The notes beneath the pieces were generated by a model that saw nothing but the letters and a program-made list of their open reading frames with translations, was not told the origin of the DNA and searched no databases. From the NCBI GenBank assembly GCA_034190875.2, contig CM067348.1, positions 46,573,781-46,637,780 of the forward strand: a stretch of DNA of 64,000 nt, written 5' to 3'. A program made the translations under genes and the position numbers. Position 1 is the first letter of the stretch; each line of letters opens with the position of its first letter. Source of the stretch: Urechis unicinctus (Eukaryota; Annelida; Polychaeta; Xenopneusta; Urechidae). Shown piece by piece: positions 1-11,125 of the stretch.

Positions 1-97
1 AGAGATATAAAGATATACAGATATATACATTTATATATATACATAAATATATAAAAATATGTATATATATATATCCATATATATTTATTATATATAC

Positions 98-128
<31 letters not shown>

Positions 129-599
129 AATATCTACATATAAAAATATATATACAAATATGTATTCATGCATATATATATAAAAAGAAATATATATATA
201 TATAGATATATATACATCCCACATGCACATGTATATATATAAAAATATATACATGTATAAATATACATATATATATATATATATATATGTGTTTTTTATA
301 TATATAAATATATACACATATTTATGTATGAATATATGTATATATGTACATATTTATATATACATACATATAAATGGATAAATAAAAATACATAAATTTA
401 TATATACGAACATTTATATATATATATATATATAATATGTATACATATATATATGTGTATGCATAAATATATATATGGATACGTATATATATATATATGT
501 TAATATATATGTATATATATATATGTATAAACATATATACATATATATATATAAATATATTTATATATATGAATATAAACATATATATATATATATGTG

Positions 600-636
<37 letters not shown>

Positions 637-751
637 TTAGGTGGATATATAAATATAGATATATATGAAAACATATATTAATATCTATATATTTATACAT
701 ATATATAATATATATGTATATATATATATATACAAATATCAATCTATTTGC

Positions 752-787
<36 letters not shown>

Positions 788-919
788 ATATATATATTTA
801 TGCATATATACATATAAAAAAAGAAAATATATGAATATAAATATCTATCTATCTATATATATATATATATATATATATAGACATATATATATATATATTC
901 CACATACACACTTAGATAT

Positions 920-953
<34 letters not shown>

Positions 954-1056
954 GTACAAATATATATATTTATCTATATATATATGTTATATATATTTAT
1001 ATATGTAGGATAATATATATATATATTATATATGTATGAATATATGTATAAATATA

Positions 1057-1098
<42 letters not shown>

Positions 1099-1149
1099 AA
1101 TGTATGCATATATATATGTATAAATATATATATATGTATATATATATAC

Positions 1150-1192
<43 letters not shown>

Positions 1193-1305
1193 ATATATAT
1201 CTATATATCTATATATATCTCTCTCTCTATATATATATATATATCTATATATATATATATATATCTCTCTCTCTATATATATATAGATATATATATATAT
1301 ATATA
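1..1305. repeat. Long TA-rich simple-repeat array
   Basis: Almost pure A/T sequence made of (TA)n runs with scattered C or G interruptions, passing into a TCTC/TATA-rich section near 1180-1280. It ends sharply at CGAGCTCGG. Open frames in it encode only Tyr/Ile repeats on both strands and are artefacts. The array may continue beyond the left edge of the window. Confidence 0.97.
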
Positions 1306-2231
1306 CGAGCTCGGTTGTTGATCCGAAGCTTTTGAGAGAATTGCTAGTACATAGTTACATATAAAAAGTTCCAGTGGCAGAAGGAACAAATATCTAGTCA
1401 CTAACCGACTTTGTTAAAGTGATATTTGCCAAAGGTATGTAAGGGCCAATGGCAATGAATGATATCGGTGCTGACAGTGGTGAACAACGGGAAACCGTTA
1501 TAATCTTTCTTTGAGCACAGTTAAGCTGCCTTTGGCTAGCCGAAAGTATATCTGCCGCTTTATTTGGGGAGGGGGCAAGCTGTCAATATTGAACGAATAT
1601 AAACAATTAGTACTAACATTTCAACCGGTGTGAGTGTCGACTGAAAATGACTGGAAACTGTATGCATTATTCTCATGTCAAATTACGTCTGTTTCGTTTT
1701 TTCTTTATATTATAACGCCATTTTTATAATATGATGAGTAACCTCACCAGTACCGTTTATTTTCACAAGGTGTTTTTTTCGTTGCTTTCCTCTGCGAGAT
1801 CTGCCCGCGTTTTTATGTGGCTATGAATAATCTAGGCGATTCAGGTCACGTTTCGCAACGATGTTGGGTATTTTGAGCCGGAGATAGTGACATGCTTACC
1901 AATTCAACTGATACCATGCGTCGATTTAGATAACAACAAGGTGGTGAGCAAAACCGACGCAAATTAACCCACGCCGATAATGGTTGAATTGAAAGAGATA
2001 TAAGTTGCGTGAGGTATATCTAGAGATACAAAACCACGAGCAGTAATGGTAAGTTATAGACTGGTACTCACAAGCTGTTAAAAGGGAGATCGATACCCAC
2101 CAGCAGTGAACAAGGTTTATAGACTAGGTCACACAGGCACTGATGTGGGTTAATGGATCGACACTCAACAGTAGTGAACTAGAATTATAGACCAATATGC
2201 ACAAGTATATAAGAGAATGAATTGAAGGGAG
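1306..2231. other. No gene recognised
   Basis: This mixed-composition stretch lies between the TA array and the Polinton remains. Around 2040-2240 it carries several loosely repeated phrases of the kind 'cagtagtgaac...tatagacc...cacaag', spaced roughly 60-80 nt apart, which suggests a small degenerate tandem repeat. No protein motif was recognised. Part of it could be the eroded C-terminal flank of the neighbouring element. Confidence 0.5.
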
Positions 2232-3770
2232 TTATTGACAGATGCAAACAGTCACTGATGGGGAGTTACAGACCAATGGTTTCGGCCAATCTACCCACTC
2301 AATCGCCCCAGTAAATAGAGGCTGGCTCATTACCCGCCCATACCGGATGTAATTGTCAATGTACTGGATGTAGATCGCTGCCTTATGCTCCACGTAAAGG
2401 TAAATGGCTTTAACGAGGCGACGCGACACCATGCTTATCCCACAGCATAGCCCCTTTTCAATGAACAGGTGCTTGTCATAGCCGTTGAGTAGTTCCAGCG
2501 CGTCACATGACTGATTGGGGTGTAGTTGTAAGTTTGGTCTAGACCCTATTGCTTCAAGTAGGTCTTGTGGGATATCTCACAACCATCCTCCAGGAGCAGC
2601 ACTTTAGTGCGCCGATACTGCTCATGATACTCGCCGATGATTCTACGACCAATCATGTCCCAGACCTTCAGCGCATGTTTATAGTCGGCAGCAGATATGC
2701 TTTGCTCGGACATCCTGCTGTAGAAATTCCTGGGTCGGCGACTGCTGGGCACTGAGCCTATACCGGCCATCCAAGAACTCATAGGAGTTTAACTTCCTCG
2801 GCGCTTTGCCCAGTCCGGCTCATAATTTTCAGTAAGTGCGAAGGCTTCTGGGTCATTTGCAAATACCAGCTGATCAAGCGAGCCTAGGAGGCACTGTCAA
2901 TTATGTGCATCTGTCTGATTGATTTGAATATGTACTTCCTCATTTTGTTTCGGATGCAGTTGATCTGCCCTTCCACCTTGCCGCTGATCTGTACTAAGAA
3001 CTGGCCGTCATAGTAAGGTTCAGTCGAACCGGTTATTGCAAGGGTTATGGGCTGCGACACGGTACTTACCTTTCTTATGGCAGTGGTCGCGACCGAGTCG
3101 CCACCCACTTCCATTTTACACGCATGACGGTGGATGCTGCCTTTTGGGCTCTTGTATCCTCACATGTCATGCGCATGGGAGCAGGCATTGAAAGAACTAT
3201 TTTGACGTTGCGCTCTTCTTGTTGCAAGGCTTGCATTAATTTAGCCAAAGCGTTTAGTCTTCTTTACACGGTCTGATCATTGCACGTGACAAGTACCTAT
3301 CAGTGACCGCCCGGCTCATTTTCTTCTGTCTGCTGCTTGCTTCTTTCGGTAGAATCAGGTGTAGGACCTGAAAGCTTCACGCTAAGCGCCTTAAAGGTGG
3401 CTGAGATGACATACAGCGATGCAAGTTGCTTTTGTTAGTTCTAGAAAGATATTATATTCTTACCTTCCACCTGCATGTCAACTCGCAACAGTCTGCCATA
3501 TCCCCACAAACTCAGGTTTGTGCGCCTAGAGCAGTTTTGCAGTGGTATAGCCATGTAGGCAGCGCGCTCAGAAGAACTTGCGGTGCTGGTACTTACTCTG
3601 ATCATACAGCGTGCGGTTCAGATCTTTGATCTGTATGTAGTGGAACTTACCTTTCTTTTCAATCAGCATGAGGTTTGTACGTGGAATATTAGCAGGCTGT
3701 TTACTGATGTGATGTATAATTGAAGCTCCTCCTTCCCAGCTAAAGACGTTAAGGGCTAGGATAGGCACAT
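2232..3770 (-). mobile_element. Fossil Polinton/Maverick family B DNA polymerase fragment
   Basis: Minus-strand open segments keep hallmark phrases of the protein-primed family B DNA polymerase of Polinton/Maverick elements. Near 3568-3768 there is a stretch like 'FHYIQIKDLNRTLYDQ' followed by 'HRKFF', typical of the zinc-finger region ahead of the polymerase. Near 2546-2782 there is 'YKHALKVWDMI' followed by a 'GEYHEQY...KVLLLEDGCE' block (family form: Y.KTDVLLLADVFE). Near 2232-2432 there is 'MVSRRLVKA' followed by 'YIRYGRVMSQPL' (family form: D.NNLYGWAMSQ.LP). The segments are in the order expected for the protein. The copy is clearly broken, with about half a dozen or more interruptions, and is old. 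No terminal inverted repeats, integrase, packaging ATPase or capsid gene was recognised. The family assignment rests on remembered motifs. Confidence 0.8.
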
Positions 3771-5760
3771 CCTTCTCTGCCTTCTCAAGCTACATTGCAA
3801 CTTTTAGCGTTTGATAATCGACATTTGAACGCAAAATAATATGCTTTTAGTCATGGCTAGGTCCGTCGTTTGCTACAAACGGTTGAAAAGCCTCCAATTG
3901 ATTTTTTTCTTTCACAAACACAATTTTCGGCGCTGGGGTATCCTTTGACTGAGACATTACTCCAATGACTTCGTACCTAACCGGTTGAGCATAGTTGGTA
4001 CCAATTTAGCAACGTATCACTGACAAGAGCAACACATAGCCAGAATCAGTCATTAGCAAAGATGAACTCATCTCTGACAGGTCCGCAGTTTTTGCTGTTA
4101 AACAATGGCGAATATCGGGATACCGGGCAAGCGAATCTGACAGTGATAGGACTGATTATCATGTTCCGAGGAGCAATAATCAGAACGTGGACGGTCATCA
4201 AGACATTGCAATTGTAATCACTTCACATAACTTATGAATTTTTTTATTTAGGGCATTTCTCATTGATCTTGGGATATTTATCCTACAGACAACAACATAG
4301 GCAAATGTCAGATAAAGATATACAAAGGGGACGGTGTTTTTATATTATTTACACATAAACCTGTACGAAGGCTAGCAGTCATTATTTACAATATCATTAA
4401 AAATTATTAATGATGAATCAACAACGCCACATGGTTATTTTACAGGCGTTACAGGTATACTGCATACGGACAGTTACTTCGCTGGTGCTAGGGACATCTT
4501 AACAAAAGATAAGAGTAGCGTTACCAGCCTGCGTTGTTACAGCAATACGAGAAAACGTCTCAGCAACTGATTATCAAGGATTCCTTTACCCTCATCTACC
4601 TAGGACTTGTCTTGATACATGCGGAACCTGCTATCGTGTGCCCCATTGGCTTGTCGTGGATCTGGTTTCACCGCACCTGCAAACGATGAAGGTGGTGCTT
4701 CTCTCTTGGGCAAGGTTTCCTCATAGCAAACTAGCAAGAACTCAGCCATCACGTACTCGACATACTCTGAAACATAACAGGAATCAAGTCACAGCTTGTA
4801 CGCAAGACTCTCGCTTATAACCTTATATCCGCATGGTAATTGAATTTGTTGTTTTTTATATTTTATGCATCAATAAAAATATTCACCAAATATTGCCTTT
4901 GTTGCTACTTTGGTGACAACATGCCCCTGCTTAGCTTGAAGACTGGATCCCATGCTTCTGTTGTCGCCGGTTCTCTTCCCCCATTTGTATTGTAATTGAG
5001 GGCAGCCAGTCTCAAACTGTGATGCAATGAACCAATTATACGTGACCTACATATATGCGGCGTATCAACACATGTCAACAAATTTAATGACTCGCACATT
5101 TAAAAAAAACCACCAGCATGAAGCATGGATGGACCACTCATAAAAGCAACAGATTATGTCATAAGAATGAAACTTGCCTGGCAACCATACCGTCAGCTTA
5201 ACAAGGTAATGGACTACTAATATTACAAGATAGTCATCGAGTTTCACCCTCTGCTTCTCTCTCTTGATAACGACAGGTCTGCTTTTCTTGGGCTGGGGTG
5301 GGAGGGGTTCACTAGCTTCACCATTCTTTCTTGCTTGCTTGACAGCATAGACCTTCGCAAAAAGGTTAGGCACAGCATTTTGCGTCAAAAAACTGCCTAC
5401 ACCGTGGCATCCAACCAAGCTCTTCTCTACGTTTTGGTGCCTGCTCAAAACATTCCTCAGTGGAATGAACCGAGCACACAAACGAGTACTTGCCGCGGCC
5501 CCACCATTAGTCTCGCGACCGTAGTACCTGGCCAGTTTTTTAAATCGTACTTACCAAGAAACTTGAACAACCTCACACCGTCTCGACTGATACGCGAGCA
5601 GCCCTCAGGACTTAGAGACAATCATTCAGCACTTTTTTTACTGTGTGACCTACTCCATTGGGTTTTGGGCAGAGGAGAATGTACTTGTCCTCACCCTGCA
5701 CTGTTATTCCTTATTGTTGGCAAACATATTTTTAGAAATGCACAGTTACAATGATTGATC
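3771..5760 (-). other. Possible further Polinton remains, unidentified
   Basis: The stretch lies upstream of the polymerase remains in their reading direction. It contains a 138-codon minus-strand open frame at 5065-5481, with a basic proline-containing middle ('PLPPQPKKSRPVVIKREKQR'), that I could not assign. Base composition is somewhat less AT-rich than the DNA to the right, as in the polymerase segment. It may be the N-terminal or neighbouring part of the same dead element, or unrelated DNA. The plus-strand frame at 5335-5754 overlaps it and looks like its shadow. Confidence 0.3.
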
Positions 5761-7379
5761 TGAACCCGGTTTTGAGGCGTCCGTGACGATACTTGGTCGT
5801 CACACAACGACAATATATGTACGTCATTGACAGTCAAGACGCATCCGTCCTTGACAATGCAAGCTAGTCATTAGGCAGCGAGAATATTCTTGCTGCCGTT
5901 GTATCACATGACTTCACCATTTTACAATGTTTTCCTTCTATTCCAAGAGGAAACATGAGTATCTATGATGGTCCTGTCGGAAATGGTATTCCTAACCCTG
6001 ATATGCATTGTACGTTCAAAGCCTCAAAGAACACGAACATTATTTGAGTGTGATTACCTGCTGCGTTTTGGTGTATTGCATACAATAGTTTACGTCAAGA
6101 TCCTTCCCAACTACAGGACAACATATCATAGAACAATATATTGACAGACGTCGAGTGGTGTTGATTGAAATAAATCGATAAATCATTGGTTACCGCACTA
6201 AGACTACATTAAGCACCTCCAACAATCTCAGCACTTGCCCAAACGCGAATGAAACGATAGCAATTCCAATTATATTCTAACCATATTTTGCGAGTTTGTG
6301 TGCATATAATTTAATCCATGGTTGCCAGTGAATCGTGGATACACACGTTAGCGATGGGTAAGTATGGTCTTTTACAATATCACAATAAATAAGTGGTCAT
6401 TCTTGTGTATCAAATGAACCGCTGAATTCGAACATCCGAAAATGAGATAATGTAATCTGATTGCTGACGACGCAATCCAATCATAATAGGGGCCCTCTTT
6501 GGTAATGCCCCTGCACCATTGAAGAAAATAGCTAGTCACTTTTGCAGGAACACACAAAGTCTTAATGCATCATCCTGTGAATTTAGCATATTTAGCATAT
6601 AGAAGATTTCAGCATATGGTAAAGCAACATTTATCACTAGCAATATTAGAGCTTGGTGTGGCACTGTAAATGCGTTAATTGTTCTTGTACACCACTGTAA
6701 AAGGTGGGAGGTATAATTTTATTTTGCACCAGGGTAAAATAATTATGTCGTTAGCATTTTCGTACTATTGTTTCGAGTAAATAATGGACTCTTTCAGAGC
6801 TTAGCCATCTATTGATTTAATTGAATTGGCAATATGTTGAAATAACCACGCTACAGCAAACTTCATATAATATTGTGACCAGCAGAGATTAGCAAATGCA
6901 CTTATGCTCTAACCTTGCAATTGTTAAATTAATACTTTGCATTGATCGACTTTTCGAGCATCCCGATTCCCAATCATGATTTTGTTCCTGCAAAAACCAA
7001 AAATGTCGGCGTTTTGTCGACCATTACAGGTTAAGTGCGTGGATCGATTCCTCTATTTACTTTTTGATCTTAACCTTGTGCTAGATTCTCATAGATTAAT
7101 ATACCAGCCCATTCAGAGTTGGGCAAATAGGTTACTGCTGTGTATAGGATCACATTGTTCTTGATAAATCTTTCCTACAAACGATAACACTTTTATAGAC
7201 ATATTGAACATTTTGATAGCTTCAAGGCATTTTATACACATGGTTTTGCTCATATTCTGTTGTGACTTCAAAGACCAATCTAGTCCATGCATGATATGTC
7301 TAAAAATGAACTCCCCTGGAACGCGACTGGTGAGCATGTTTTGCTTCAAACCCATCATCAGCTAGCCTTACTTGGATTC
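5761..7379. other. No gene recognised
   Basis: AT-rich sequence with only short, unconvincing open frames. No splice-linked exons, RNA gene or clear repeat was recognised. Confidence 0.5.
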
Positions 7380-7500
7380 TCATCGAATTATTCAGTCCGT
7401 GTACGACCGGCAGCATAGGGTTCATCATCTTCTCCTCACTAACTTCTTTACACTTGTCTCTGTCGCCCTCTGCGGCCTTGGAATCATGCTGCTAGGTAAT
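7380..7500 (+). repeat. Fragment of the 46.6-kb repeat family
   Basis: The phrase around 'ctaacttctttacacttgtc', followed by 'ccttggaatcatgctgctag', matches 46590-46735 ('ccaacttctttacatttgtc' and 'ccttggaatcttcttgctac') in the same order and strand. The 46.6-kb copy carries extra sequence between the two blocks. This is a short diverged copy. Confidence 0.65.
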
Positions 7501-9508
7501 TACCCAGCCTTTAGTGTAGCCGATAAAGTGCTGAATATGATGTAGCTATTGTGTAAGAGCTACAAGCGGAATCCAATATGTGAGTCGATTTGAATCCCAC
7601 CTGTGGCGCTTGACAGTAACACCCAACATATATTGTTCAAGAGATTCATTCCAACTCAGATGAGGCAGTTATGTCTGTCACTCTGATGCTAAAAAGAGCA
7701 TAAGCCCATTAGCTATTGTACTGGCAATAATTAAATGGCGTCGGTGTTGTTCTTGGTTGGTTTGGGATTGAATAAGACATGCCTTTAATTTCCAATAGTA
7801 CCATTTATTGTGCCATTCTGATACATCGTATGAAACAATATTGCCTAGTTAGATATTTGCGAATCGTGACTAGATAGCTGTATTTCTCTTGTAGCATATA
7901 CATTTAGAACATTTGAATTGCAATGGAAGTAAAACTTATAAAGACAACGCTAGCCTTGTTCAAGGTGACGGCGTATTCATATACAAAACTTGTAGCATTT
8001 GTGACTTTCATAATGGTGAAAATGGGGACTTTCATAATGTCACCAACTTCCACTGGAAGCAAAGAAAACTGTGGTTTCACACGTGTCATTTATTGCCAAG
8101 TTTGCACACATGGACACACTGGCTTTAATCGAGTCTTGGTGCGACTCTTTACAACGCTCCATAACCTAGCTTCGCATTGCAATGCAGATATTCCGGCCGA
8201 GGAGCCGCTTTAGCAGTAAGAGCCTAACTGCATGTAAGATGAATATATTCTGTAATCGACAATAATCACACTTGAAATAGCCATACGTTATTATATGTGA
8301 TATAGTAGTCTTGCGATGACAGTAGATACGAGGGAGACGTGACAAATCTAGGAGAGTCAATTAGGCAGTATTTGTTGCATTGCAATGAATATTTTTTTTT
8401 AGCAACAAATTACCGATCCTTTATTGAGTCGTTCATATGCTTGTATCTATTGAAACGATATATTTATTGAAGTAAGACCCATACCATACGGCGATATGTG
8501 CATAAAGCAACATTCATAACAAGCATTTGTAGAAGTGTGAATGAAATGTGGACTGATACAATGCGGTGATATCATTACTTTGTTTTTGCATATTGTTGCG
8601 CCTAAACGATATTAACTAATTAGGATATACACTTAAAGGAAAATTACTACTTGTTATCATAGTCAGTAATAATCGCGTTGCGTCCAATCATTATAAACAC
8701 CAATTATAAGCATCTTAAGATGAGATATGTACTGTGATAACGACTAATGAAGCTATGGCATAAGGTTCTAGCCCCAAAGAAACACAATGATATACGAGGC
8801 GATTCCTTGCAGCAATCGTTATTGTATGGCTATAAGCAGCCCTATCTATGTATGATATACAACAATGTAAGAGAGGTATACAGCCTCAAAATGGGATATT
8901 ACCTGCGAAATTGATCATTAGGGAACGATAGACATACCCATTTGGCGCCGAATATGTCGATGGCACGCGTATTTCTTAGATAGGGGTGACAACGCAATTT
9001 GTTCATGTTACTGTAAAAAGACAAGTAGTCTTGGTGCACCCGTCGGGCAGATGACAAGACGTTGTTCGTTCTGTTTAGCTTATTTGCAATACAGGACACG
9101 ATAGGAGCGTCCTGTAAATTACAATCCATACAATGAAGCATATTCGTGAGAACAATGCAACCAATCGTATCACGCGCCATGTGCATTAATGTTGATCCGG
9201 TTGGATAAATATTGAAAAATTCAAGATAAGCCGCAATAGATAACCACGGATAACGAAAGCCAGAATTGTATTGTAATTCTCCCTATGACATTCTGTACAA
9301 ACGCTGGTGGCAATTTTACATGTATCCTGCTCCAGATTATCACAGCGCCTCAATTTTATTCAACCTGCTTCCCTGTCGAATTTTCGCTGGCTGCTTTGCA
9401 TGATTCCTTTGTATATATGGAAGCTTGTTAATGTTCTTAGATACCACCATGCAGTTTGGCTGCTTCCACACTGGTGTGCTTTCAACTGCTATATATAAGT
9501 TTCTTTTC
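7501..9508. other. No gene recognised
   Basis: Nothing protein-coding was recognised. The words around 8930-8975 ('acataccca...aatatgtcgatggcacgcgtatt') resemble 49065-49110 ('cccatacccaatatgtcaatgccgcgtgtatt'), so part of this stretch is probably another diverged repeat. Confidence 0.45.
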
Positions 9509-9529
9509 GGGGGGGGGGGGGGGGGGGGG
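9509..9529. repeat. Run of 21 consecutive G
   Basis: An uninterrupted G homopolymer on the plus strand sits in otherwise ordinary AT-rich DNA. It makes polyproline shadows in minus-strand open frames. The true length is uncertain because such runs sequence badly. Runs of this kind can fold into intramolecular quadruplexes. Confidence 0.95.
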
Positions 9530-10449
9530 CGTAACCCATAGAAAAATGAGAGATCCGCAATTAGAACAAGATGTTGTGTTGTTCCTTTGAAGGTCATTTT
9601 TGTTGTCGGAGTAAAGGAAAATAGGACATGGTGGGTAAAAACACCGAAGCAATTTTGACACATAAACCCATAAGCTCTGGTTCCTTTTTGCAACTTCCCA
9701 TTCGAACATAGTTGATGCTAAATATCCGCAATGAAAGGATACGCCAGGTAAGACGGAATTATATGAGCATGGCTAAAATTGTCATCGGCAGATACACCAC
9801 GCTTAACCATGAAAAATAGTAGTAAATCCAGCTGCTGTACTGCTTCTACTGTTATAGACTTCGTTAATGGCATAGCGTTTGATACTTTGTGTGCAAATGT
9901 AATTAATATATTAATGTAACGCATCATATCTACAGGGGCAATCTAAAATATTGGCTCTTAGGTGAGCGCGCCAATGACTGCGAGAACAATTTGCTTAACT
10001 TAGCGCACTGGTATGGTTTTTGATACTGCACAATATTCACTGCATAAATAGCTGCATTAGAGAGAATAAACGCAGATTGCGCGTGGCTGAGCGTATATTT
10101 CGTCTCAAGCACGATATCAAATAAAGTGCGACAGCTTTGCGGCGGAAATTATAAACAGCATGCTGGTAAATATTCGGAAGTTTTGCACGGGTAATAAACT
10201 TTGTACATCTGCCTCTCTTGACCACCTGTTATTAACACGATCGCATTGTACCTACTACGATTTAGCTTTATCCTAGTTATGCGTGCATGGTGGAGCACAT
10301 TAGCCTTTCAGATTGAATAAACATAGCATACCTGACCCTTGACTGACAAGCAAAGTAAAATATTTTTCCGCTTCACTCATAAATAGTGGCAGGGTACCAA
10401 TCATTCAACTGTAATACCGAGGAAAGTATTATTTCATGACGGTATATTG
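9530..10449. other. No gene recognised
   Basis: Only short open frames without family motifs. The right end may be an eroded extension of the repeat copy that follows. Confidence 0.45.
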
Positions 10450-11125
10450 GACATATCATGTACAAATTGTCTATCATGGAAGCTTTATTGTGAGAGCCGG
10501 CGTGCCCTGATAGTCTAATAGCGTGGAAACCGCTCGTTTATTACTGGAGTTATAGCTGTTAGCACACAAATGCATAGATGTTACTTATTTTTACTAGTGA
10601 CAAATCTCTTCCGAATGTGTGATTTGGTTCACAGGATATTCACCTTCTAATGATCCCTACAATTATTACTATTATTTGGCTGGCCGTCCAACATATGGAT
10701 CAGAAGCTGACTGCAATTATCTGCTGATCGCATCAAAATATATAGATTTGATGGTTAAGTTCATGTTGTTTGACAGAGTTGTTTAATTGGGCTAAGTTGT
10801 TAGTACGAAGACGCTCATTTTAAAATCACGATGTATCGACATTTCAAGGTTGGTTAAATATTACGATATGTCTTAGTCAAAGCCGTGGATAGTCTGAAAC
10901 TACTGCTTGCATAAGTCACAACTACAGAGTAATGAGGCTAGCATCGTGCAAGCTGCATTGGCATTTCACACTCGGCTGGTGTCCCTGATGAATTGTCCGA
11001 ACATTCTAAGGTAACGACAAAAAATATGGGTTGTTCCATTAACCATGGTGCTACTACTAAAATGGTCGCGCTGTTTATTTTGTTCGCTGATTGATTTTGA
11101 CAAAGTGTTTTGATTCATAGTTTGA
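10450..11125 (+). repeat. Old repeat family, copy 1
   Basis: This copy aligns by eye over its whole length with 39640-40275 in the same orientation. Shared blocks include 'tctaatagcgtggaaaccg' with 'tcaaatagcgtgggaaccg', 'acaggatattcac' with 'acaggatattcaac', 'ggtgtccctgatgaattgtc' with 'ggcgtccctgattgattgtc', and 'aatggtcgcgctgtt' with 'agatggtcgcgctgtt'. Divergence looks like 20-30 percent with indels, so the duplication is old. No conserved protein is apparent. Confidence 0.85.

Noticed and set aside
322-1335. Open frames of up to 101 codons made of Tyr and Ile, also in the other TA arrays
   Set aside because: They are translations of (TA)n repeats, open on both strands at once, and carry no information as proteins.
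5335-5754. 139-codon plus-strand frame
   Set aside because: It overlaps the minus-strand frame next to the Polinton remains and has no motif, so it is most likely a shadow.
9340-9709. Minus frames with a run of seven prolines
   Set aside because: The prolines come from the G homopolymer, and nothing else in the frames is recognisable.
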